Source: Pseudoflavonifractor_A sp022772585 (GTDB lineage: Bacteria > Bacillota > Clostridia > Oscillospirales > Oscillospiraceae). From it: DNA of 64,000 nucleotides. The stretch is from positions 248,001 to 312,000 of the forward strand of contig NZ_JBQHUB010000001.1 in NCBI RefSeq assembly GCF_052065415.1, written 5' to 3'. The notes beneath the pieces are model-generated. The model had not been told where the DNA came from and searched no databases. It saw nothing but the letters and a program-made list of their open reading frames with translations. A program made the position numbers and the translations under genes. Below are positions 43,209 to 51,098 of this stretch, piece by piece. The stretch's first letter is position 1, and each line of letters opens with the position of its first letter.

Positions 43209-43253
43209 AACTGGATTTACCTCTCCTTTCGTGGTGTCAGGGGCCCGGCGCGT

Positions 43254-44255
43254 TTACTTGAACAGGCATACATCGGTGCCAAGGTTCATTTCCAGCGCCT
43301 TCTCGTAGGCCTTGTAAGCAATGGCGACATCGTTGGCACCCATGCCCAGGTGGGTCATGGTGGTGCGCTCGGTGTCAGAGGTACGGCCCGCGGCACGGCC
43401 GCAGACAATCTCACTGAGGTTGGTGGATACCTTACTCATCCCCAGACCGTACTTCTTCTCAAAGTCGTTGACAAAGTTGAACACATCGGCCTGCTCGTTG
43501 CCGAGGATCCACTTGTCCACGCCGCCCAGAATGCCGGGGATGTCGATGTCCCACAGACAGGTAGGACAAAGGTGAGCGCCGGGAGCGATCATGTCCAGCG
43601 TAATAAGAGGAGTACGGCAGGTAGTCAGCATACAGATGATGTCTGCGCCCCTGACAGCGTCGGCTACGCTGTCGCAGGGAATGATCTCCACGCCGTACTT
43701 CTTCTCGCCATAGGACTTGAGGTTGTTCATGGCGCCCTTGTTGAGATCGAAGACCTGAATCTTCTTCAGAGGGAAGGTCCCCAGTTCGCACATGGCCTCC
43801 AGGTGGGTCTTGCCCTGCACGCCGCAGCCGACGATGGCCAGAGTCTCGGAGTTCTTACGGGCCAGATACTTAGTGCCGATAGCGGCCATGGCAGCAGTGC
43901 GCATACCGGTGAGATAGGTGGCGTCCATGAAGGCAATGGGCATCATGGTGTCGGCGTCGTTGATGGTGGTTACACCCACGGTGTAGGGCAGGTCCTTGTT
44001 CAGGTTACCCGCGCAGCAGCCCAGCCACTTATCGCCGACCACCTTCCAGGGGCGGATGTAGGCGGGGTGGGGCAGCAGGAAGCAGTAGTTGCCCTCAGAG
44101 GGATTGAGCACATCGCAGACGGTCTGGACAAGATCGCCGGTGCCGATGAAGCGGAGGGCGTCCTCCACGGCGGAGAGGGCCATCTTCATGTCACACACCT
44201 GCTCGAGCTCGTTCTTGGTCAGAATTCTGGTCTTCCACTGTTCGGTCTTGCTCAT
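43254..44255 (-). CDS. ornithine cyclodeaminase/mu-crystallin-family protein
   Basis: This 333-residue NAD(P)-dependent protein has the Rossmann motif IVGCGVQGKTHLEAM (about 143-157) and the family helix RTAAMAAIGTKYLARK (about 120-135). Members include ornithine cyclodeaminase, ketimine reductases and N-methylalanine or opine-type dehydrogenases, which act on alpha-imino acids. Here it is the first gene of operon B and could reduce or deaminate an imino acid released by the hydrolase. The exact reaction cannot be told. AGGAATGG precedes the ATG. Confidence 0.88.
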   Translation of the reverse strand: MSKTEQWKTRILTKNELEQVCDMKMALSAVEDALRFIGTGDLVQTVCDVLNPSEGNYCFLLPHPAYIRPWKVVGDKWLGCCAGNLNKDLPYTVGVTTINDADTMMPIAFMDATYLTGMRTAAMAAIGTKYLARKNSETLAIVGCGVQGKTHLEAMCELGTFPLKKIQVFDLNKGAMNNLKSYGEKKYGVEIIPCDSVADAVRGADIICMLTTCRTPLITLDMIAPGAHLCPTCLWDIDIPGILGGVDKWILGNEQADVFNFVNDFEKKYGLGMSKVSTNLSEIVCGRAAGRTSDTERTTMTHLGMGANDVAIAYKAYEKALEMNLGTDVCLFK

Positions 44256-44532
44256 AGTTCCATTCCTCCGTTTTTTGATATTTGGGACTGCCCGGAATTC
44301 GGTTTCAACCCCATTCGTCCTGCTCTCACATATACTTGTCTTGCGTACATTTATCTCTGCTGGGGAAGCTTTGTTTTATTATAGAGCAACATTTGTTTTT
44401 TGTAAAGAACTATTTTGCTGTTTTCACTAAAATGTAATATTGTATAATACAAATTATTTGCTACTTAATTTCGACACAATTCACGCCAGCCCGCACCGCT
44501 TTTCTGGATGTTCCGAATCAAAGCGGATATAA
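44256..44532 (-). promoter_or_regulatory. operon B control region with a 13-bp palindrome
   Basis: This AT-rich stretch holds the promoter of operon B. A perfect inverted repeat TTGTAT-A-ATACAA is at 44440-44452. On the - strand TTGTGT and TAATTT with a 17-base spacer lie just upstream of it, so the palindrome would sit near the transcription start, a suitable operator for the XRE-cupin regulator encoded next door. No gene is present here. Confidence 0.4.
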
Positions 44533-44579
44533 AAAAGTGCCAGACACCAAGCCGGGAACGGGTTGGTGTCTGGCACTTT
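44533..44579. terminator. long hairpin terminator of the XRE/TauE/DUF2284 operon
   Basis: AAAAGTGCCAGACACCAA (44533-44550) pairs with TTGGTGTCTGGCACTTT (44563-44579). A/T tails on both sides allow bidirectional use. It separates the XRE operon from operon B. Confidence 0.8.
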
Positions 44580-44659
44580 GCGTCATATTTCGTGCGCTTT
44601 AGTGGAATGCCTGTTATTTATCAGAGAACGCTTTCTCAATTTTACCCATTTTATGGGTT

Positions 44660-45286
44660 TTAGTATGTCGGCGGCGTGTTCACCTGGAAAAACCGGACCT
44701 CCTTGTCTGTCTCATTAGCCACCTTGTGAAAGAATGTGGAGCGGTAGTAGATCATCGTCCCCTCCGGGATCCGGTAGACCTTTCCGTCCAGGATGACAGA
44801 CACCGTTCCCTTTGTGGAGAGAATGAACTCCTCCCCGTAGTGTGAGGTGGGCTCCCCGGAGTCGGAGTAAGGCGGCAGACTGTTGAAGGAGGCGTGCATC
44901 ACCGCCCGTCCGCTGTACATCAGGTACTCCTGATAAGCCTTTCCGCTCTCCGCCTCGTAGAGTATGCGGGTATAGCGCTCCTCCCGTGGGACAATCACCA
45001 CGTCATTTTCCAGGTTGTCCGTGAGCAGATCAGACACCGGTACACCGACAGCCTCCGCAATTTTCCGCAGAGAGCTGATGGTGATATTCACTTTGCCGTT
45101 TTCATAATTGCTGAGATAGGACAAGGAGATGTTTGCCTCCTTGGCCAACTGGCGCAGAGTCATTCCCTTCATCTGGCGGATTCGCCGCACATTGAGGTGG
45201 CTATTATCCCGACTGACCATCTGTTCTGTTTTCTCGCGCTGCTCCTCCTCGTTATCCATCTCTCGATCCATATCGTTTTGATCCAT
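44660..45286 (-). CDS. XRE-family regulator with C-terminal cupin domain
   Basis: This 208-residue cytosolic regulator has an acidic N-terminal extension (1-30), a helix-turn-helix (about 33-90; RQLAKEANISLSYLSNYENG) and a cupin-2 sensor domain (about 135-205; HYGEEFILSTKGTVSVILDG). XRE-cupin proteins usually repress uptake or catabolism of small amines, amino acids or similar effectors bound in the cupin. It is the last gene of its operon and faces operon B's control region, so it is the best candidate regulator of operon B. Confidence 0.9.
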   Translation of the reverse strand: MDQNDMDREMDNEEEQREKTEQMVSRDNSHLNVRRIRQMKGMTLRQLAKEANISLSYLSNYENGKVNITISSLRKIAEAVGVPVSDLLTDNLENDVVIVPREERYTRILYEAESGKAYQEYLMYSGRAVMHASFNSLPPYSDSGEPTSHYGEEFILSTKGTVSVILDGKVYRIPEGTMIYYRSTFFHKVANETDKEVRFFQVNTPPTY

Positions 45287-45326
45287 AATTCACCTTTTAT
45301 CCGTTTCCGGTTTTTCGTTCTCGCGT

Positions 45327-46061
45327 TCAGAGAGAGTTAATCACCAGCGTCAGGCCTGACAGGGCAATAAAGATATAGGCCAAACGCCGGAGTATGCGTT
45401 TGGGCAGCAGCCCGCTTGTCCGCAGGCCAACCCAAGTCCCCAGCGCAGTACACACCCATCCGATCACAATCAGCGGAATGTGCGCCGGCTCAAAAGCGCC
45501 GGAGGCCGCACGGACAACAGCGGTCACCACGTTGGAAAAGAAAAAGTACGTCTGGATTGACGCCACATACTGCTGTGTGTCATCCACAGAGGCCATAAAA
45601 TAAAGCGCCACGGGCGGCCCGCCTAGGCCGAACAGACCGTTTCCCACACCGGCCAGCAGCCCCATAATCACTCCGTTCCGGCGCGAGGCACGGATATGAA
45701 TCCGGTCGGCAAACCACGCAAAATAGAGTGCCAGCAGGATCAGGATGCTGCCTAGGATGATTTTAAGTACTTTCTGCTCCACCCGCAGTGAGCAGAGCGT
45801 TGTCATCGTACTGACGGTGAGCGAAATCACCGTCACCGGCAGGATAGTACTCCACTGAATCTCCCTCCAACGGGAGAACATGATATAAAGGGCCGATACG
45901 CTGGCGATAGCCACGTTGAGTCCGACGGCGGTGGAGAGTGGGAAAAGTATTGGGAAGAGGGTCATGCACAAAATGCCCAGGCCGAGCCCGATATGCACCT
46001 GTAAAAAGGACCCCGCGCACACCGTGAGCATCATCAGCACAGCAGGCGTCACATCAACCAC
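45327..46061 (-). CDS. TauE/SafE-family membrane transporter
   Basis: This 244-residue polytopic protein with 7 to 8 helices matches the TauE/SafE (DUF81) family, including the N-terminal AGSFLQVHIGLGLGILCMTL and the mid-protein GLLAGVGNGLFGLGGPPVALYF (two halves with GxGxGxGGP-like loops). Members export sulfite, sulfoacetate or other small organic anions. It lies six bases after the DUF2284 gene and 40 bases before the XRE-cupin gene, in one operon. Confidence 0.88.
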   Translation of the reverse strand: MVDVTPAVLMMLTVCAGSFLQVHIGLGLGILCMTLFPILFPLSTAVGLNVAIASVSALYIMFSRWREIQWSTILPVTVISLTVSTMTTLCSLRVEQKVLKIILGSILILLALYFAWFADRIHIRASRRNGVIMGLLAGVGNGLFGLGGPPVALYFMASVDDTQQYVASIQTYFFFSNVVTAVVRAASGAFEPAHIPLIVIGWVCTALGTWVGLRTSGLLPKRILRRLAYIFIALSGLTLVINSL

Positions 46062-46067
46062 GGAGTG

Positions 46068-46691
46068 TCACCCCACCATCACCAGTCCGAGACCGGTCAG
46101 ATACGGGACCTCTTCCGGCGTTGTGCTGTGTCCGGCGGGAATCACATTCCAGCCCACGCGCTCCGCCATGCGATAGACGTCCATCCCCGCCCCCTCCATA
46201 GAGCTGCGGCTCTTCAGCGGAAAACGGCATACGCCTCCCGGCTCAATAGCGCTGCATTTAACGTTAGGGCAGAAAAGCTTCTTGCACGGTCCATTGGCAA
46301 AGCCCATGGAGAGCACATGTCCGTCCTGGAAAGCCGCCGCCTCCACCCGGGACACCGTCTCATACATCAGGCGCTGGGTGTCTCCCGCCTGGCCTCTGCC
46401 GGCGTCTGCACAGCCCTTCCCCAACAGTTCCTCCGGGGCAAAGCGCTTCATAACGAACACGGCGTATTCGTACCGCGCCGTACACGCTCGCATTTCATCC
46501 AGATCGCAGGCATAGGGCGGACAGTTCCCGTTGCTCGCGTAGTACCCACAACGGGGATACCGGCACTTCATCCGCACGCGCGGATCAATAATGATATCTG
46601 CGGCCGGAATCACTTTTGCATCGGTCATTCCCAATGAAATGGCCAACGCACAGTAGCGTTCCAGGTCACACTGCAGCTTTGTGTTATCCAT
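46068..46691 (-). CDS. DUF2284-type cysteine-rich metal-binding protein
   Basis: This 207-residue protein has many cysteines in family-like arrangements: CRYPRCGYYASNGNCPPYAC (about 43-62) and GPCKKLFCPNVKCSAIEPGG with a following Cys (about 140-163). DUF2284 proteins are predicted metal- or iron-sulfur-binding proteins without an established function. It is the first gene of the operon, about 160 bases downstream of a clear promoter. Confidence 0.82.
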   Translation of the reverse strand: MDNTKLQCDLERYCALAISLGMTDAKVIPAADIIIDPRVRMKCRYPRCGYYASNGNCPPYACDLDEMRACTARYEYAVFVMKRFAPEELLGKGCADAGRGQAGDTQRLMYETVSRVEAAAFQDGHVLSMGFANGPCKKLFCPNVKCSAIEPGGVCRFPLKSRSSMEGAGMDVYRMAERVGWNVIPAGHSTTPEEVPYLTGLGLVMVG

Positions 46692-46858
46692 ACAATGGTT
46701 CCTCTCATTGTGACGGCTTTATACCGTGTATTAAAGCTTCCCCAAGCCATATACCTGTACGCCGCGGCAGGAAAGCGGCCTCCCGCCGCCGGATCCGGCC
46801 CCCCAGCGGGAATCCCGCAAGCAGCCGCTCCAACCACTGTTTTGGACAAATATACAAT

Positions 46859-46887
46859 AGTATAGCATATCTGCGCTCATATATCAA
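46859..46887 (-). promoter_or_regulatory. promoter of the DUF2284/TauE/XRE operon
   Basis: On the - strand, TTGATA (46887-46882) and TATACT (46864-46859) are 17 bases apart. The region 46692-47024 contains no other recognisable feature. Confidence 0.7.
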
Positions 46888-47024
46888 TTATCGATCGGCA
46901 ATCAAATTTCTCGCCCCACGCGCTGCTCCTCCGCCCCACTCTCCCCTTATGCCGCCTGCCTCAGCGGGAAAAGTCCCCTTTGTCTGTCCTGCTTTAATTG
47001 GCTTAGAGTATTTTGAAGATCCAC

Positions 47025-47343
47025 GAGCTGGGGGGCAGGCTCAAGCCCGGCACCGCCGCTGTCACCATTGGTGCGGAGGCCCTGAGTCCCCAGGGGGAAG
47101 TATAACTTCACCCTGGCCTTCCTCGGAACCAATGGTATCGCCGTCAGCCGGGGTTTCGCCCCACCTATCCGGAGAAGGCCGCCGTCAAGAAACTAACCGC
47201 CCGGCGCGTCTGGGTGCTGGCCGACAAGAGCAAATTCTGCAAAGTCTCCGGGACAATCATGTTCCCTCTGGAGGCTGCCGGGATTATCACAACCTGCCTG
47301 CAGGCGAAAAATATCTCTCCTGCACCCGGATCAAGGAGGCCTA
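47025..47343 (+). pseudogene. DeoR-family regulator remnant (FruR-like C-terminal half)
   Basis: Translated pieces in different frames match the C-terminal effector domain of DeoR/GlpR repressors. ELGGRLKPGTAAVTIGAEAL (from 47025) runs into a stop. In the next frame YNFTLAFLGTNGIAVSRGFA starts at 47101. A further shift gives EKAAVKKLTARRVWVLADKS with a following KFCKVSG. At least two frameshifts and the absent N-terminal helix-turn-helix show that it is dead. Position directly before a fruK remnant fits a former fruR-fruK order. Confidence 0.7.
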
Positions 47344-47345
47344 GT

Positions 47346-47559
47346 ATGGTTTACACCGTCACCTTCAACGCCGTGCGGGACCACGTGGTCTGGCTGGACT
47401 GCCTGCTCCCCGGGGAGACCAGCCCCGACCGTACCCGGAGTGAGGAACTCCGGTTCGGTGAAAAGAGAATCAACGTCTGCGGTCCTGAGTATTCCCTGGG
47501 CACTGGAGGAACTTTTCGGCCACTTGGAGCGACTGGAGGGACAGGGTATCTCCTTTGCT
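47346..47559 (+). pseudogene. 1-phosphofructokinase (fruK) 5' remnant
   Basis: ATG 47346, after AAGGAGG, begins MVYTVTFNAVRDHVVWLDCL, very like the FruK/PfkB start (MIYTVTFNPAIDYVV). LPGETSPDRTRSEELRFGEK then matches the region ending in GGKGINVS, here degraded to GEKRINVC. Similarity then fades through a frameshift, with an ALEELFGHLERLEGQG piece in another frame. The catalytic C-terminal two-thirds is absent; the sequence switches abruptly to a MATE gene end at 47560. Confidence 0.7.
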
Positions 47560-47693
47560 GCGGAGGCCACCTTCTTCTCCGAACCCATCGCCGACCTGGT
47601 GGCCGCCGCGGTGACCACGGTGCTGTTCCTGCGCACCTTCCCCGGCATCCTGCGGGACTGCGTCCGGACCCACAGCGCTGTCCGGGCGGCATA
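47560..47693 (+). pseudogene. 3' fragment of a MATE gene, exact partial copy of 35387-35502
   Basis: Bases 47560-47675 are identical over 116 bases to 35387-35502, the end of the intact MATE gene (encoding EATFFSEPIADLVAAAVTTV and beyond). The last residues before TAA differ slightly (SAVRAA against SAGRTV). There is no start or N-terminal part, so it cannot be functional. A related terminator follows both copies. Confidence 0.85.
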
Positions 47694-47706
47694 AGGAGAA
47701 CAAGCC

Positions 47707-47750
47707 TCATATAAAAAACTCCGCCCAGACGGGCGGAGTTTTTTATATGA
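47707..47750. terminator. 20-bp perfect-stem bidirectional terminator
   Basis: TCATATAAAAAACTCCGCCC (47707-47726) pairs completely with 47731-47750 around the loop AGAC. The T-run works on both strands. It ends two bases before the stop codon of the large helicase gene. Confidence 0.9.
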
Positions 47751-47752
47751 GG

Positions 47753-50700
47753 TCAGAACAGGCTGAGCTGGCCGTCGTCCGGCTTTTTGTGCCGGGGGGC
47801 GGCCTCTCCTTCCTCCAGCAGGAGGGAGGGCAGGCCGGCCAGGAAAGGGGAGGGCTCGCCGGAGGTGAGAAGGATGAGCTCCTCTTCCGCCCGGGTGACG
47901 CCCACATAGAAGAGACGGCGCTCCTCCGCCAGGTCGGTGGGGCGGCGCTCCGACTCCAGCGGGAGCAGCCCCTTGCGCACGCCGCAGAGAAAGACCACCG
48001 GGAACTCCAGCCCCTTGGCGGCGTGGAGGGTCATCAGGGTGACGGCGCCGGACTCGTAGCTGCCCGACTGGCGGCGCAGGTCTCCCTCGCTCCCCAGGGT
48101 GAGGCCCTGGAGCAGCTCAGGCATGGTGCGGTAAAAGACCGCCGTGTTGCGCAGGCGCTCCAGCGGCTCGGAGCCGGTACAGCCGGCCTGGGCGGCCCAC
48201 CGTTCCAGCAGCCTCCAGGGCCGTTCCCAGTCGGCCTGCTGGCCGAAAAAGGCGGTCAGGTCCAGCCAGGGGCGCAGAATGGAAACCTGGGCGTAGGCCT
48301 CGTCCACCGCCCGGACCCGCTGGGCGGCGCTGCCTTCCGCCCGGGCCCAGGTGCCGGCCACGGCCCGGGTCAGGTCGGCGGGGACGCTCCACACCAGCCG
48401 GAGACAGGTCTCCAGAGCCAGGGCGTCCTCCGGATCCAGCAGGAGCTGAAAAAAGCACAGCGCCCCCCGGACTATGTCGTCGTTGAGGAAATCCTCCCGG
48501 CCGGCCACCACGCAGGGGATGCCCTCCCGGCGGAAGCACTGCTCCAGAAGCTCCAGTTGCCGGCGGGTACGGCAGCACACCGCGATATCGGAAAAGCTCC
48601 GGGGCTTTTCCGCCCCCCGCAGGGCCTGGGCCTGCAGCATGTCCACGCCGCCCACCAGGCGGCTCACCTCTCTGGCCGCAAAGACGGCCTCCCCCTTCTC
48701 GCTCTCGGCGCGGAGCAGCCGGACCTTCCGCCCGGAGCGGCGGACGGCGTGGAGGTCCCGGGGAGCTCCGCCGTTGGGGCCGATGGCCGCCAGGGCGCAG
48801 CCCAGGATCTCAGGTGTGGAGCGGTAGTTGTACCGCAGGGGGATGGTGCGCAGGCCGGGGAAGTCCTCCTCCAGCCGGGAGAAGCAGGCGGGGTCGGACC
48901 CGCGGAAGGCGTAGATGGACTGGTCCGGGTCACCGATGACAAAGAGGCTCCGGCCCAGCCGGTTCCACGCCTTGACCAGCCGGTATTGAACGGCGTTGCA
49001 GTCCTGAAATTCGTCCACCAGCAGGTGGCGGAACTTGCGGGCGTCGGAGCGGCTTTTGCCTTCCCACCGTTCCAGGGTGCGCAGCAGCAGGTCGTCAAAA
49101 TCCATCAGACCCCGCTCCTGCAGGCGGCGGATGTAGAAGTCGCAGGCGGCGGCCAGGTCGCCGCTCTCCGGCGGAAGGCCGTTTTTCTGCCGGGACACGG
49201 CCTGCAGGAGTTGGGCGGGACCGGCCTTCACCCCCAGTGCCCGCAGGACCTGGCCGGCCAGCTCCAGAGATTCATAGGTCCCCACCAGCCGCTCCGGGTC
49301 CCCGTCCTTGGCCAGCAGGTCCAGGCAGATGGAGTGGAAGGTACCGATGGTCATGCCCCGCAGGGCCCGCTTGTCCCCGAACCGTGCCTCCAGCCGCTCC
49401 CGCAGCTCGGCGGCCGCCTTGTTGGTAAAGGTCACCGCCGCAATCTCCGAGGGCCGCTCCCCCTGCTCCTCCAGCAGCCAGAGAATGCGGGAGACCAGGG
49501 TGCGGGTCTTGCCGGCCCCCGGTCCGGCCACTACCGCAACGGCCCGGTGGGGACAGCGGGCGGCGGCGCTCTGGTCCGGGTCCAGACCGCCGGCGGGGGA
49601 GGGGAGTTCCTCTTCCTGCGGGGCTTCCTGCTCCGCCTGAGAGGCGGGGGCGGCCTTTTTCCGGCTCCCGGCCTGAGGCGCGTCGCAGCCGAACAGGCTG
49701 ACCTGGCCGCTGAAGGCCTCCTTCTCGCTCTCAGACAGAAGCGTCATGGCGCCGAATTCCCCGTCGTAGCCCGGGGCCCACTGGGCCTTTCCCGCCCGCA
49801 GGCGGCGGATGCCCTCGGTGACGCAGGGACCGGCCACCCGGGCGATGTCCTCCAGGGGGGCCTGGCGCAGGATATAGAACTCCGGACCCAGCTTGGACAG
49901 CATCTCCTCATAGCGGCGCTGATTCCGTTTAGTGTCCGGTCCGCCGCCCAAAGTGGCGGAGAGGATCTCGGGCAGAGGGGCGAGCCGCTCGAATTTCGGG
50001 GCGCGGGGGCGGACGTAGCCCTCCGGCCGGTCGGCAAGCTGCTCCACCCGGTGGAGCACGCCGGTGGTCAGCCGCTTGCCGCACACGGGGCACTTGCCGC
50101 CTGCGGCCTCGGCCTCGGCGGGGGAGAGACACTGATGGCAGTTGCGGTGGCCGTCGTAGTGATACTTGCCCTCCTCGGGGAAGAATTCCAGAGTGCCCTT
50201 CAGCCCCCGGCCGGTGCGCAGGGCCTTTTCCAGTGCGGGGTAGGAGAGGGAAATGTCCAGCAGGTTGGCCTCCCTCCCCAGCTTGGCGGGGGAGTGGGCG
50301 TCGGAATTGGACACCAGATGGAACCGGTCCAGGGCGGAGCAGCGCCAGTTCATGGGAGGATCAGAGGAGAGGCCGGTCTCCAGGGCGTGGATGTGGGGCG
50401 TCAGGTCCTCAAAGCACTCCTCGATGGTGTCAAAACCAGAAAAAGCCCCGAACAGGGAGAAGTGGGGCGTCCAGATGTGGGCGGGGATGAAGATGGCGTT
50501 GGGTGCGGCCTCCAGCGTGATCTCCAGCAGGTCCCGGCAGTCCAGACCCAGGATGGGGCGGCCGTCGGAGTGGATGTTGCCGATGGCCTCCAGCCGGTGG
50601 GAGAGGACCTCTGCGGTCTCCAGGTCGGGCAGGAGGATCAGGTTGTGGACCTTCCGCACCTTGCCGTTTTTCTTATAGATGGAGCTGATTTCGCCGCTGA

Positions 50701-50953
50701 CTACGAAGCGGGGAGCCGCTCCGCCCACCGGCGCGCCGGGGCGCACCGCGTCCTCACGCAGGGTGTAGAGTCCCTCCTCCGCCGGGACCAGGGCCTCAGA
50801 CAGTTCGGCCCGCCAGGCGGGATGGGTGAAGTCGCCGGTGCCCACGATGGAGATGCCCTTCCGCCGGGCCCAGAAGTCCAGGGCGGCGGGCACGCAGTCC
50901 GAGCTGGTGGCCCGGGAGTATTTGGAGTGGATGTGCAGATCGGCGATCAACAT
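47753..50953 (-). CDS. Endonuclease Q-like (PHP) and UvrD-like helicase fusion protein
   Basis: This 1066-residue protein has two halves. Residues 1-~420 match Endonuclease Q: a PHP metal site (ADLHIHSKYSRATSSD at 4-19, GTGDFTHPAW near 38, SNSDAHSPAKLGREA near 235) and a zinc-finger region (CHQC ... CPVCGKRL, about 274-294). After a Pro/Ala/Glu-rich linker (~420-455), a UvrD/PcrA-type SF1A helicase follows, with Walker A AGPGAGKTRT near 480, DEFQDCNAVQYRL near 645, GDPDQSIYAFRGSDP near 675 and a C-terminal motif TLHAAKGLEFPVVFLCG near 980. EndoQ nicks DNA at deaminated bases and abasic sites, so the fusion could nick and then unwind. Both active sites look intact. Confidence 0.9.
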   Translation of the reverse strand: MLIADLHIHSKYSRATSSDCVPAALDFWARRKGISIVGTGDFTHPAWRAELSEALVPAEEGLYTLREDAVRPGAPVGGAAPRFVVSGEISSIYKKNGKVRKVHNLILLPDLETAEVLSHRLEAIGNIHSDGRPILGLDCRDLLEITLEAAPNAIFIPAHIWTPHFSLFGAFSGFDTIEECFEDLTPHIHALETGLSSDPPMNWRCSALDRFHLVSNSDAHSPAKLGREANLLDISLSYPALEKALRTGRGLKGTLEFFPEEGKYHYDGHRNCHQCLSPAEAEAAGGKCPVCGKRLTTGVLHRVEQLADRPEGYVRPRAPKFERLAPLPEILSATLGGGPDTKRNQRRYEEMLSKLGPEFYILRQAPLEDIARVAGPCVTEGIRRLRAGKAQWAPGYDGEFGAMTLLSESEKEAFSGQVSLFGCDAPQAGSRKKAAPASQAEQEAPQEEELPSPAGGLDPDQSAAARCPHRAVAVVAGPGAGKTRTLVSRILWLLEEQGERPSEIAAVTFTNKAAAELRERLEARFGDKRALRGMTIGTFHSICLDLLAKDGDPERLVGTYESLELAGQVLRALGVKAGPAQLLQAVSRQKNGLPPESGDLAAACDFYIRRLQERGLMDFDDLLLRTLERWEGKSRSDARKFRHLLVDEFQDCNAVQYRLVKAWNRLGRSLFVIGDPDQSIYAFRGSDPACFSRLEEDFPGLRTIPLRYNYRSTPEILGCALAAIGPNGGAPRDLHAVRRSGRKVRLLRAESEKGEAVFAAREVSRLVGGVDMLQAQALRGAEKPRSFSDIAVCCRTRRQLELLEQCFRREGIPCVVAGREDFLNDDIVRGALCFFQLLLDPEDALALETCLRLVWSVPADLTRAVAGTWARAEGSAAQRVRAVDEAYAQVSILRPWLDLTAFFGQQADWERPWRLLERWAAQAGCTGSEPLERLRNTAVFYRTMPELLQGLTLGSEGDLRRQSGSYESGAVTLMTLHAAKGLEFPVVFLCGVRKGLLPLESERRPTDLAEERRLFYVGVTRAEEELILLTSGEPSPFLAGLPSLLLEEGEAAPRHKKPDDGQLSLF

Positions 50954-51033
50954 AGGACATCCTCGCTTTCCGGCGATTTTCTTACATTTTTCTTATCTTT
51001 ATCATAAAACGATTTTGCCGTTGGCGCAAGGGC

Positions 51034-51062
51034 TTGTGTTTCCGCCGGGCCGGGAATATAAT
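51034..51062 (+). promoter_or_regulatory. promoter of the flavodoxin gene
   Basis: TTGTGT (51034-51039) and TATAAT (51057-51062) are 17 bases apart, 37 bases before the start codon. Confidence 0.7.
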
Positions 51063-51098
51063 CAGGATCAGAAGAAAATACCCGGGAGGCAATATCAA

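Noticed and set aside
44533..44579. Possible mobile-element end (GTGCCAGACACC hairpin)
   Set aside because: Similar GTGCCAG-type hairpins occur with transposon-linked repeats, but here the position and the A/T tails are fully explained by a terminator, and no second copy was seen.
46616..47344. 242-codon + strand frame across the DUF2284 upstream region
   Set aside because: It crosses a promoter, an intergenic region and the DeoR remnant in a frame that matches the remnant only in short pieces; no coherent protein.
47747..51007. 1086-codon + strand frame opposite the EndoQ-UvrD gene
   Set aside because: Low-complexity Gly/Gln/Ala-rich translation, exact shadow of a gene with many intact catalytic motifs.
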